From assembly GCA_036501345.1 (NCBI GenBank), contig DASYAN010000233.1, forward strand, positions 1-7,783: a stretch of 7,783 nucleotides of DNA, written 5' to 3'. Positions 1-5,540 of this stretch are shown one piece after another. The position numbers and the translations under genes were made by a program. A model generated the notes under the pieces. The model saw nothing but the letters and a program-made list of their open reading frames with translations. It ran no database searches and was not told the origin of the DNA. Every line of letters starts with the position of its first letter. Position 1 is the stretch's first letter. This stretch comes from DASYAN01 sp036501345 (GTDB taxonomy: Bacteria > Chloroflexota > Ktedonobacteria > Ktedonobacterales > Ktedonobacteraceae).

Positions 1-1
1 C

Positions 2-376
2 AAAGACCACAAGGTAGGTCTTACTGGCTTACGCGGTTTGTGTACTGATGATCTCCGGCACTTTAAGGAAAGTGAGCAGATCGAGGTCGAGGTTGTTGAC
101 GGCTTCTGTATGGCCTTCAGACGTACATTGCTCAAGCAAGCGGGCCTTTTCGATGAGCGCTATCGGTTTCCACAGTACATGGATGTCGATTTCAGCTTTG
201 CCATACGAGAGACAGGCGCGCATGCCGTACGTACACCTTATCTCCCTATTATGTGTCATGGAGGACAACTCAATTCCGGCAAGTCGGATGCCGAATGCAC
301 CCGTTTGACGAAACGCAATTTCTACCGTTACCTTCAGAAATGGGGGGATCGAGACGACTTACTGCTGGAAGAGTAG
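2..376 (+). CDS. Family 2 glycosyltransferase, C-terminal part (cut by window start)
   Basis: The reading frame is open from base 2 to a TAG at 374-376, about 124 residues, so only the C-terminal part of the gene is present. The residues read VDGFCMAFRR, then LFDERYRFPQY, then MDVDFSFAIRETG, and near the end MCHGG. This is the usual ending of GT-A fold, family 2 glycosyltransferases: a 'v.g..m..rr..l...G.FDE' segment followed by an 'EDvDf..R.r..G' segment in the acceptor-binding half. Here the ED is MD. Such enzymes move a sugar from a nucleotide-sugar donor to an acceptor, often rhamnosyl or similar sugars in cell-surface polysaccharide. The donor and acceptor cannot be told, because the DxD-containing N-terminal half is outside the window. 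A terminator follows 38 bp downstream, so this is the last gene of its transcription unit. The family call is firm; the substrate is unknown. Confidence 0.82.
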   Translation, partial: KDHKVGLTGLRGLCTDDLRHFKESEQIEVEVVDGFCMAFRRTLLKQAGLFDERYRFPQYMDVDFSFAIRETGAHAVRTPYLPIMCHGGQLNSGKSDAECTRLTKRNFYRYLQKWGDRDDLLLEE

Positions 377-413
377 GTTGTTTCTCCGCCTGCTATCCTG
401 AATAAAGAGAGTG

Positions 414-460
414 TATCCCGAAGTCGAAGCTTACATTGCCTCAACTTCGGGATATTTTTT
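414..460 (+). terminator. Intrinsic terminator after the glycosyltransferase
   Basis: A perfect 11-bp inverted repeat (414-424 TATCCCGAAGT, 444-454 ACTTCGGGATA) has a 19-nt loop and is followed directly by a run of T (455-460). It lies 38 bp after the glycosyltransferase stop codon and points in the same direction. On the minus strand the stem is not followed by a clean T run, so it would serve the converging propeller gene poorly, if at all. Confidence 0.78.
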
Positions 461-531
461 GCCAATCTAAAAGGCATTTCCTATTCCGTGATCTTTTTGC
501 GTGAAGCCCATGGATAAATCCAGGGGAGTCG

Positions 532-1782
532 TCACCTAATCCCAAATGTATAGAGCTTGTGATCATAGGAACCGATATAGACGAGGCCATTAGCAACCGT
601 TGGTGAGGAAACAATGTGCCCATCCGTAGGATAGGACCAGAGGGGTTGGCAGGTACTGCGACAGGAGGCATTGAAGACATAGAGCCCGTGATCCCAAGAA
701 CCGATATAGACGAGGTCGTTGGCAATCGTTGGTGAGGAGTAGATAATGTCGCCCGTGTCGTAGGACCAGAGAGGCTGGCAGGCACTGCGACAAGTGGCGT
801 CAAAGGCATAGAGCTTGTTATCCTCGGAACCGACATAGACAAGACCGTTGGCAACCGCTGGTGAGGAGAAGATAGCATTGCCCGTAGCATAAGACCAAAG
901 AGGCTTGCAGACACTGCGACAAGTAGCATCAAAGACATAGAGCTTGTTATCCTCGGAACCGACATAGATCAGACCATTGGCAACCGCTGGTGAGGAGCCG
1001 ATGGGCCCGTTTGTCGCATAGGACCAGAGGGGCAGACAGGCACTGCGACAAGTGGCATCAAAGGCATAGAGCTTGTAATCTGCAGAGCCAACATAGATCA
1101 GGCCGTTGGCAACCGTTGGTGAGGAGTGGATAACGTTGTTTGTAGTATAGGACCAGAGAGGCAGACAGGCACTGCGACAGGAGGCATCAAAGGCATAGAA
1201 CTTGTGATCATAGGAACCAACATAAACCATGCCGTTAGCAACAGCAGGTGAGGAAATAATAGCATTGCCTGTAGTATAAGACCAGAGAGGCTGACATGTA
1301 CTGCGACAGGAGGTATTGAAGGCATAGAGCTTTCCATCATAGGAAGTGACATAAATGATGCCGTTGGCAACAGCAGGTGAGGAGGCAATCTCATTGTCTG
1401 TAGTATAAGACCAACGTAGTTTTAGATGGGAGATGTTGGTCCTATTGAGAACTTTTTCATATGGATTCCAATGCGTATGGGCTGAGTCGAACCCAAGCAT
1501 GGCACCGTTCTTCGTCGTATTGAGAGCATAGGCACGTGCAGCAGCTGTTGCTATGAGATATTGAGGGTTGAGGGTTGGCGTGATCGCCCTCGAAGGGAAT
1601 TTCACTAGGTTTATGCCTACAGCAAGAAAGAAGAATATACATCCTACTCCCAGGAGCAGCAGCAGCCTAACCAAGAAAACGTCTATACTTCTTGCCAAAT
1701 TGCGACGAGCGGCAGGATGTCGAGGAGGGGCCGATTCTGGTTGTGGCATGGCTTCAATATGTTGTCCGACACGATCTGTCAT
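532..1782 (-). CDS. Membrane-anchored PQQ-like beta-propeller repeat protein
   Basis: This gene encodes 416 residues. The N-terminus is basic and proline-rich, followed by one hydrophobic segment at about residues 34-60 (FLVRLLLLLGVGCIFFFLAVG). This suggests an anchor with the rest outside the cytoplasm. From residue 134 to the end there are seven copies of a 43-residue repeat with no indels: the SSP that opens each copy sits at 134, 177, 220, 263, 306, 349 and 392. Each copy reads SSPxVANGxxYVGSxDxKLYAF, then in six copies CRSxCxPLWSY. This matches PQQ-like (PQQ_2) blades. The half-blade LRWSYTTDNEI before the first copy would complete the last, unfinished one, closing a seven-bladed ring. 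No catalytic or PQQ-binding residues are evident, so a binding or scaffold role is more likely than a dehydrogenase. The start is supported by AAAGGTG (1790-1796) seven bases upstream. The gene stands alone and converges on the glycosyltransferase. Confidence 0.88.
   Translation of the reverse strand: MTDRVGQHIEAMPQPESAPPRHPAARRNLARSIDVFLVRLLLLLGVGCIFFFLAVGINLVKFPSRAITPTLNPQYLIATAAARAYALNTTKNGAMLGFDSAHTHWNPYEKVLNRTNISHLKLRWSYTTDNEIASSPAVANGIIYVTSYDGKLYAFNTSCRSTCQPLWSYTTGNAIISSPAVANGMVYVGSYDHKFYAFDASCRSACLPLWSYTTNNVIHSSPTVANGLIYVGSADYKLYAFDATCRSACLPLWSYATNGPIGSSPAVANGLIYVGSEDNKLYVFDATCRSVCKPLWSYATGNAIFSSPAVANGLVYVGSEDNKLYAFDATCRSACQPLWSYDTGDIIYSSPTIANDLVYIGSWDHGLYVFNASCRSTCQPLWSYPTDGHIVSSPTVANGLVYIGSYDHKLYTFGIR
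535..1386 (-). repeat. Seven in-frame 129-bp tandem repeats inside the propeller gene
   Basis: The coding sequence repeats every 129 bp exactly. On the plus strand the nonamer ACTGCGACA (Cys-Arg-Ser codons read on the minus strand) recurs in all six units that carry the CRSxC motif, and GGTGAGGA and CATAGA recur around it. The shared codons, and not just shared amino acids, point to relatively recent duplication or ongoing gene conversion among the blades. The last copy (lowest coordinates) stops before its CRSxC half. Confidence 0.9.
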
Positions 1783-1858
1783 GAGAATACACCTTTCCCG
1801 CAGGATGAGTGATGAGAGCTGTGCTAGACAGAAGAGAAATGGAGGGGAGAGAGCCGCT

Positions 1859-1904
1859 ACCTCTGAATCCTCTCTATAAAAATACTTTATGGCAGAGGTT
1901 TTTT
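1859..1904 (+). terminator. Terminator-like hairpin pointing + with no + gene upstream
   Basis: The arms are ACCTCTG (1859-1865) and CAGAGGT (1893-1899), and T1899-T1904 forms the trailing T run. Inside the loop a second small stem can form from ATAAA (1876-1880) and TTTAT (1886-1890). The stem is only 7 bp with a long loop, so it is a moderate terminator at best. The upstream gene is on the opposite strand, so the element would stop antisense transcription, or it may be chance. Confidence 0.35.
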
Positions 1905-1954
1905 CTAGGGGGTTTTAGGGACAACTTGAACGAAAAGTGGCCGTGCAACATAAT

Positions 1955-2010
1955 AGAGATGGTGCGAACTACACGACCAAGCAGTCAGCCGAGTAGTTAT
2001 CACCATCTCT
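1955..2010. repeat. Long two-part inverted repeat (hairpin)
   Basis: A perfect 10-bp stem (1955-1964 AGAGATGGTG, 2001-2010 CACCATCTCT) continues after a 2x2 internal loop into a perfect 6-bp stem (1967-1972 AACTAC, 1993-1998 GTAGTT). It closes a 20-nt apical loop that can form a further small GAC/GTC pair. No T run follows on either strand, so this is not a standard terminator. It could be a small structured RNA, a protein binding site or a small mobile-element remnant. Confidence 0.5.
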
Positions 2011-2053
2011 CCTGAGCATAACCAATAGTGATGGCTATTTACTAGAGACAAAG

Positions 2054-2096
2054 CGGACAAGTTTGTACAAAGCCATTGAATTCTTTAAATTGTCCG
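2054..2096. repeat. Short inverted repeat CGGACAA / TTGTCCG
   Basis: CGGACAA at 2054-2060 is mirrored by TTGTCCG at 2090-2096, with a perfect 10-bp palindrome TTTGTACAAA (2062-2071) between them. It could be an operator-like site or a decayed insertion-sequence end. No target-site duplication is visible around it. Confidence 0.3.
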
Positions 2097-2145
2097 GTGA
2101 ACATGTCCTAATTGCCCTGTTTTGTAGTGTAATGAGAAAAGGCTC

Positions 2146-2634
2146 TCAATCTATCACTAAAGTGACATGTCGCAGGCCTGTTTCTTCATAGTGATGATAT
2201 GCCAGGATTGAATTCTGGGGAATAGCTCCTTTTGCTCGTTCAGTGAATGCTTGATCAAATGGTCCACAGATGATCAGCCATATCCAGGGAATATGTTGTT
2301 CTTGATTGACACGTTCCATATTTTGGCGGTCAGTCTCGCTTGCTCGATCAAATCCTGTAGGATGGCTATGATAGACGCCGACAGTTTGTCCCGGATAGCT
2401 AAGTTCCACGGCTAACAAATCTTCGGGAGCAAATTCAAAATAGACAGGTGAGTCGAAAATATTAGGAAGTGGAAGGGCCTCTTCTACATACCAGTTGTCT
2501 GCTTCGTCCCTATGTCCCAGTAGCACCCCACAAGCCTCAATACTGGGCCGTCCACAGATATCCCTCAATAATGCCTCTTGGGCCGCTTTACTGAGTGTTA
2601 CATATGCCTCAATCAAATTCCCCATGTTATCCAT
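2146..2634 (-). CDS. JAMM/MPN (JAB, M67-type) metalloprotease-like protein
   Basis: This gene encodes 162 residues, about the full length of a single prokaryotic JAB domain. It carries the complete zinc-binding JAMM signature: Glu33 in EACGVLLG, then H89-S-H91-P with S99 and D102 (HxHPx6SxxD). All expected metal-binding and catalytic residues are therefore present. The family cleaves isopeptide or peptide bonds, for example removing ubiquitin or small ubiquitin-like/sulfur-carrier proteins from partners, and bacterial members often sit next to ThiS/MoaD-like or E1-like genes. No such partner is in this window, so the substrate is open. There is no signal peptide, so it is cytoplasmic. The ATG at 2634 is the first in frame. 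The only Shine-Dalgarno sequence lies 25 bases upstream behind a hairpin, so the start at Met4 (2625) cannot be excluded. The gene is divergent from comM. Confidence 0.9.
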   Translation of the reverse strand: MDNMGNLIEAYVTLSKAAQEALLRDICGRPSIEACGVLLGHRDEADNWYVEEALPLPNIFDSPVYFEFAPEDLLAVELSYPGQTVGVYHSHPTGFDRASETDRQNMERVNQEQHIPWIWLIICGPFDQAFTERAKGAIPQNSILAYHHYEETGLRHVTLVID

Positions 2635-2658
2635 AAAAAAGCGATAGATTTATCGCTT
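2635..2658 (-). terminator. Terminator-like hairpin in the JAMM gene leader, directly before the ATG
   Basis: Read on the minus strand, AAGCGATA (2658-2651), loop AATC, TATCGCTT (2646-2639) form a perfect 8-bp stem running into T's that reach the ATG (2634). It has the form of an intrinsic terminator placed between the Shine-Dalgarno and the start codon. It may act as an attenuator, or it may loop out so that the ribosome site lies close to the ATG. Confidence 0.6.
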
Positions 2659-2659
2659 G

Positions 2660-2664
2660 CCTCC
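2660..2664 (-). promoter_or_regulatory. Displaced Shine-Dalgarno GGAGG of the JAMM gene
   Basis: GGAGG on the minus strand is a strong ribosome binding site, but it lies 25 bases from the ATG. The intervening 20-nt hairpin would shorten the effective distance to about 5 bases when folded. No other ribosome binding site precedes the ATG. Confidence 0.5.
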
Positions 2665-2694
2665 AATTTTCTCTATAGTATCTATAGTTATTTT

Positions 2695-2720
2695 GCACCT
2701 CACACTAAAATCGTGAGTGC
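2695..2720 (-). promoter_or_regulatory. Second hairpin in the JAMM gene leader
   Basis: On the minus strand GCACTCAC (2720-2713) pairs with GTGAGGTGC (2703-2695): 8 bp with one bulged G and a 9-nt loop. It lies between the presumed promoter and the terminator-like hairpin. I do not recognise a known riboswitch class. Confidence 0.4.
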
Positions 2721-2741
2721 TTATGGGTATTCTTATTTTTA

Positions 2742-2750
2742 AGTATACCA
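2742..2750 (-). promoter_or_regulatory. Possible extended -10 promoter of the JAMM gene
   Basis: The minus strand reads TGG-TATACT, an extended -10 (TGn plus five of six bases of TATAAT). No good -35 lies 17 bp upstream. A start around 2735 would give a leader of about 100 nt before the ATG. Confidence 0.35.
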
Positions 2751-2835
2751 TACTAAATGCTAATATAATACCTGGATAGTGCATCCTTATATACAAGAAC
2801 GTGACTATGACTTTCTTCTTATCGTACCTTATATC

Positions 2836-2864
2836 TTGCATTTTTGTCTGGACTCGTGCATAAT
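2836..2864 (+). promoter_or_regulatory. Probable sigma-70-type promoter of comM
   Basis: TTGCAT (2836-2841) and CATAAT (2859-2864) are separated by exactly 17 bp. The -10 matches five of six consensus bases and the -35 three of six. Transcription would start near 2871, giving a 5' leader of about 40 nt before the comM ATG at 2912. Confidence 0.5.
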
Positions 2865-2894
2865 GCATATAAAAACATCGGTGTCTATTGATCG

Positions 2895-2901
2895 AGAGGA
2901 G
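2895..2901 (+). promoter_or_regulatory. Ribosome binding site that fixes the comM start
   Basis: AGAGGAG lies 10 bases before the ATG at 2912. The in-frame TTG at 2888 lies upstream of this site and would add eight residues not expected in the family. The ATG at 2921 is a weaker alternative. Confidence 0.65.
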
Positions 2902-2911
2902 TTTAAGTGGC

Positions 2912-4441
2912 ATGTTGGCTATGGCACGAAGTTGCGCAGTTGTTGGTCTGGAAGGGGCCCTCGTTGAAGTAGAAGTTGATTTAGCAAACGGCATGGCTGC
3001 TTTTATGACCGTTGGCCTTCCCGATGCAGCTGTGAATGAAGCGAAAGAGCGGGTTAGAGCAGCCATCAGAAATAGTGGCTGTCTCTTCCCCTTTAAACGT
3101 ATCACCGTCAACCTAGCTCCCGCTGATCTCCGTAAGGAGGGTCCAGTCTATGACCTTCCTATAGCCATTGGGATATTGCTTGCCTCTGAGCAGATCAGTC
3201 CTGAAGCTCAGGTTGATGGGTCTCTGTTCCTGGGGGAGTTATCATTAGATGGAAGTGTACGTCATACTAATGGAATCCTACCTATGGTAGCGTTGGCTCG
3301 TGAGAAGCAAGTCAAGACAGTGTTTGTACCGTCTGTAGATGCAATGGAGGCTTCACTGGTAGATGGGGTGGAGGTCTATCCTGTTGAGACGCTGGGACGG
3401 CTCGTTGCACACTTGAATGATGTGGAGCGCATTGAGCGCTATATATGTGACCCAAGTTTACTGGATAATGCTGGCGATGTTGTCTATGGGCAGAATATGT
3501 CGGCTATTCGTGGGCAAGAGCATGTCAAGCGAGCGTTGGAAGTGGCCGCTAGCGGAGGGCACAATGTATTGATGAGCGGCCCTCCGGGATCGGGCAAAAC
3601 CTTATTGGCACGAGCTGTACCATCAATCTTACCCAGGATGATGATTGAAGAAGCTCTGGACGTGACCAAGATTTATAGTGTAAGTGGCATGCTTGCTGCC
3701 GAGACACCTCTGGTACGCCAGCGCCCATTTCGGGCGCCTCATCATACCATCAGCCATGCGGGTCTGGTTGGAGGTGGGCGTATGCCGCGTCCAGGTGAAA
3801 TTAGTCTGGCTCATCGTGGAGTCCTTTTTCTGGATGAACTGCCTGAGTTTGGGCAGAATGTCCTGGAGGTGCTACGCCAACCGTTGGAGGATAAGCATGT
3901 GACTATCTCTCGTGCTCAAGGAACGATTACCTACCCGGCAAATTTTATGTTGGTTTCGGCAATGAATCCCTGCCCATGCGGCTTTTACAGCGATCCCGCT
4001 CGCGATTGTAGCTGTTCTGCTTCTGCGATTGCTCGTTATCAGAAACGTATCAGTGGTCCATTGCTCGATCGTATTGATATTCACGTCGAGGTTCCACGTG
4101 TTGACTACGAGAAGCTAGCGGATAAACGCCAAGTGGAGACTTCGGCAGTGATTCAGAGGCGCGTCCAGGCTGCGCGTGACCGTCAACTTCAGCGTCTCAA
4201 GGATGCCAAATTGACGTGTAATGCTGAAATGGGACCTGCTGAAGTACGCGATTTTTGTACTACTGATCCCGCTGCTGAAAAGTTATTAAAGGCAGCCATG
4301 CAGCAATTGCATCTCTCGGCCCGCGCTTTTCACCGCGTGCTCAAACTTGCTCGCACTATTGCTGATCTCGCCGATGTAGAGATGATTGCAGCCAATCATG
4401 TGGCGGAGGCTATTCAGTATCGACCACGAGTGGGACTATAG
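2912..4441 (+). CDS. comM: YifB/ComM family Mg-chelatase-like AAA+ ATPase
   Basis: The gene encodes 509 residues from the ATG at 2912, the normal length for ComM (about 500). The N-terminal domain (about 1-170) starts SCAVVGLEGALVEVEVD and contains MTVGLPDAAVNEAKERV, the ChlI-like opening. The AAA+ core follows at about 195-395, with Walker A GPPGSGKT (223-230), Walker B VLFLDE (304-309) and DRID (386-389). A cysteine cluster lies at C353, C355, C366 and C368. The C-terminal Mg_chelatase_C domain runs to the end. In transformable bacteria ComM is a hexameric helicase that drives branch migration when incoming single-stranded DNA recombines with the chromosome. In others it is called YifB and its role is unclear; competence of this organism cannot be shown here. 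The gene is divergent from the JAMM gene, and its TAG stop touches the right end of the TnpB element. Confidence 0.96.
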   Translation: MLAMARSCAVVGLEGALVEVEVDLANGMAAFMTVGLPDAAVNEAKERVRAAIRNSGCLFPFKRITVNLAPADLRKEGPVYDLPIAIGILLASEQISPEAQVDGSLFLGELSLDGSVRHTNGILPMVALAREKQVKTVFVPSVDAMEASLVDGVEVYPVETLGRLVAHLNDVERIERYICDPSLLDNAGDVVYGQNMSAIRGQEHVKRALEVAASGGHNVLMSGPPGSGKTLLARAVPSILPRMMIEEALDVTKIYSVSGMLAAETPLVRQRPFRAPHHTISHAGLVGGGRMPRPGEISLAHRGVLFLDELPEFGQNVLEVLRQPLEDKHVTISRAQGTITYPANFMLVSAMNPCPCGFYSDPARDCSCSASAIARYQKRISGPLLDRIDIHVEVPRVDYEKLADKRQVETSAVIQRRVQAARDRQLQRLKDAKLTCNAEMGPAEVRDFCTTDPAAEKLLKAAMQQLHLSARAFHRVLKLARTIADLADVEMIAANHVAEAIQYRPRVGL

Positions 4442-4640
4442 AGTGACGACTCTCTATCCCCTAGAAGGGGATGAGCTTCTGAGCCACTTCGTCGGTTTGG
4501 CCTGTTTCCGAAGGAACCTGCTCCAAGAGCAGTGGTTGATCCGGTGACTGACTCAGACAACAAGCATCCGAAGATGCCAGGGGCGCGTCTGCCCTCCTAC
4601 TACGCCGAGACTGGCTAGGACGTAGATACGTAACGGAACG
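4442..4640 (-). ncRNA. Candidate omega RNA (reRNA) at the tnpB 3' end
   Basis: Known TnpB proteins use an RNA made from the 3' end of their gene and the right end of the element. Read on the minus strand, this stretch contains a GGCGT...ACGCGCC pair (about 4582-4607), GCATC-TTCG-GATGC (4577-4564) with a UUCG tetraloop, CTGCTC-TTG-GAGCAG (4532-4518), and ATCCCCT-TCT-AGGGGAT (4472-4456). That density of stems, together with an unconserved-looking C-terminal protein tail in the same DNA, fits an overlapping structured RNA. The 5' limit is a guess, and no promoter is called. A guide would continue past 4442 into comM. Confidence 0.45.
4456..4472. repeat. Right-end hairpin of the TnpB element
   Basis: This is a perfect 7-bp stem, ATCCCCT (4456-4462) and AGGGGAT (4466-4472), with a 3-nt loop. 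The tnpB stop codon (4463-4461 on the minus strand) overlaps the loop and stem. It has no T run on the plus strand, so it is not a convincing comM terminator. Confidence 0.6.
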
Positions 4641-5540
4641 AGGAAACATTACATGCTCGCTGAACGCAAGATTATGCATATTGGCGCTGCCAACAATGTC
4701 GCGATGTCCTGTAAAGCCACAAGCCTTACATGCCCAATTCCTATTCTTGGGTTTATGTTTATGCCCACATGCAGGACACTGGCTACTTGTTCCTCGTTCG
4801 GAGCCAGTGAAGCTCATGATGTGAGCCTGTTTGGATTTGTGCGTCAGGAAGTCGATATCCTTGCCATATTCCCACAAAGCCATGCGCTGATTATGGTGTC
4901 TACCACAATTGCTGTTACGGACACCATGGGGATTACCGATGAAGAGAGATCCGACCTTTTGTTCTTGGCAGAAGATGATGACTTTTCGTGTAGCTTTGTG
5001 TCGCATGTCACGAATACGGCGCTCTGCTCTTGCTTTGATTTTGTTCTTGGCTCTTTGGATTTTCTTCCACCGTCTGGAGTACTTTGTGCATTTAGATTGC
5101 TTCTTGGCAATTCTGCCCAGTTGCTTCGTACGCTGTCTTTTGAGAGACCGGATACCACGACCTGTCACGATCATGGCTTGTCCTGTGTTTGTACTGACAG
5201 CAGCAAGATGGATTTCTCCAAGGTCTACGGTTGCATGTACATTACCCGGTGCCTCTTTTTCTTGAAGCGTTTCAACACAGACATGCAGCTCAAAGCCGTT
5301 GTTCCAAACGAGGCTGCACGCGCCGCTATTTTCTGGAAGATCGATAGGCAGAACAATGGATTTGCGACCTTTACCCATAGGCAGAACAACACGTTCCTTT
5401 TCACGACTCACAGCCTGAGCAGGCCATTTGACCGGATAGAACTGCTTTTCACGCCAAGGATACTTCATTTGCATTTGAGGATACGTCTGACGGAGCTGAC
5501 GTGTGGTATCGATATTGGCAAGAAAGGCATGCACAACCAT
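4461..5540 (-). CDS. tnpB: TnpB-family RNA-guided nuclease/transposon protein, N-terminally truncated
   Basis: This frame encodes 359 residues from the ATG at 5540. The RuvC-I aspartate is D106 in VDLGEIHLAAV. A basic coiled-coil-like stretch (about 132-185, rich in K/R) follows. The RuvC-II strand reads LFIGNPHGVR, where most TnpBs have an ED or GD pair. Then come RHHNQRMALWEYGKDID, a zinc ribbon C255-x2-C258...C271-x2-C274, and the RuvC-III aspartate D281 in GHRDIVGSANM. TnpB cuts DNA next to a short target motif under RNA guidance and helps its element persist. The usual RuvC-II glutamate is absent, and E224 in WEYG is the likeliest substitute. The family-like sequence continues in frame upstream of this ATG (ELQKATKGQFALHSQS) to a stop at 5598-5600, and no ribosome site precedes 5540. 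The N-terminus is therefore lost and activity is doubtful. The tail after residue 300 overlaps the presumed omega RNA. Confidence 0.9.
   Translation of the reverse strand: MVVHAFLANIDTTRQLRQTYPQMQMKYPWREKQFYPVKWPAQAVSREKERVVLPMGKGRKSIVLPIDLPENSGACSLVWNNGFELHVCVETLQEKEAPGNVHATVDLGEIHLAAVSTNTGQAMIVTGRGIRSLKRQRTKQLGRIAKKQSKCTKYSRRWKKIQRAKNKIKARAERRIRDMRHKATRKVIIFCQEQKVGSLFIGNPHGVRNSNCGRHHNQRMALWEYGKDIDFLTHKSKQAHIMSFTGSERGTSSQCPACGHKHKPKNRNWACKACGFTGHRDIVGSANMHNLAFSEHVMFPRSVTYLRPSQSRRSRRADAPLASSDACCLSQSPDQPLLLEQVPSETGQTDEVAQKLIPF

Larger units (their letters stand above)
1783..2145. other. Gene-free interval between the propeller gene and the JAMM gene
   Basis: I find no convincing gene in these 363 bp. 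The short open frames here lack both recognisable protein motifs and a good ribosome binding site. The interval serves as the 5' side of the propeller gene and the 3' side of the JAMM gene. It holds three inverted-repeat structures, listed separately: a terminator-like hairpin (1859-1904), a long two-part stem (1955-2010) and a short inverted repeat (2054-2096). No promoter for the propeller gene could be assigned with confidence. Confidence 0.6.

Noticed and set aside
441..965. Repetitive minus-strand frames overlapping the propeller gene
   Set aside because: The 129-bp period is a multiple of three, so the repeats keep other frames open too. Only the propeller frame has a membrane anchor, a ribosome site and a known fold.
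535..1386. Possible CRISPR array because of regular repeats
   Set aside because: The unit is 129 bp with no separate spacers, and it encodes protein blades.
1568..2015. Two short plus-strand frames at and after the propeller start
   Set aside because: They overlap the propeller gene's N-terminus and leader, and lack ribosome sites and recognisable motifs.
2888..2911. Upstream TTG start for comM
   Set aside because: It lies before the AGAGGAG ribosome site, and ComM proteins normally begin just before the SCAVVGLEG segment.
2650..3111. A 153-residue minus-strand frame over the comM start and the JAMM leader
   Set aside because: Most of it is antisense to the conserved comM N-terminus, and the rest is AT-rich leader. 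No protein motif.
4441..4480. Intrinsic terminator of comM
   Set aside because: The 7-bp hairpin has no T run on the plus strand; it is better explained as the right end of the TnpB element.
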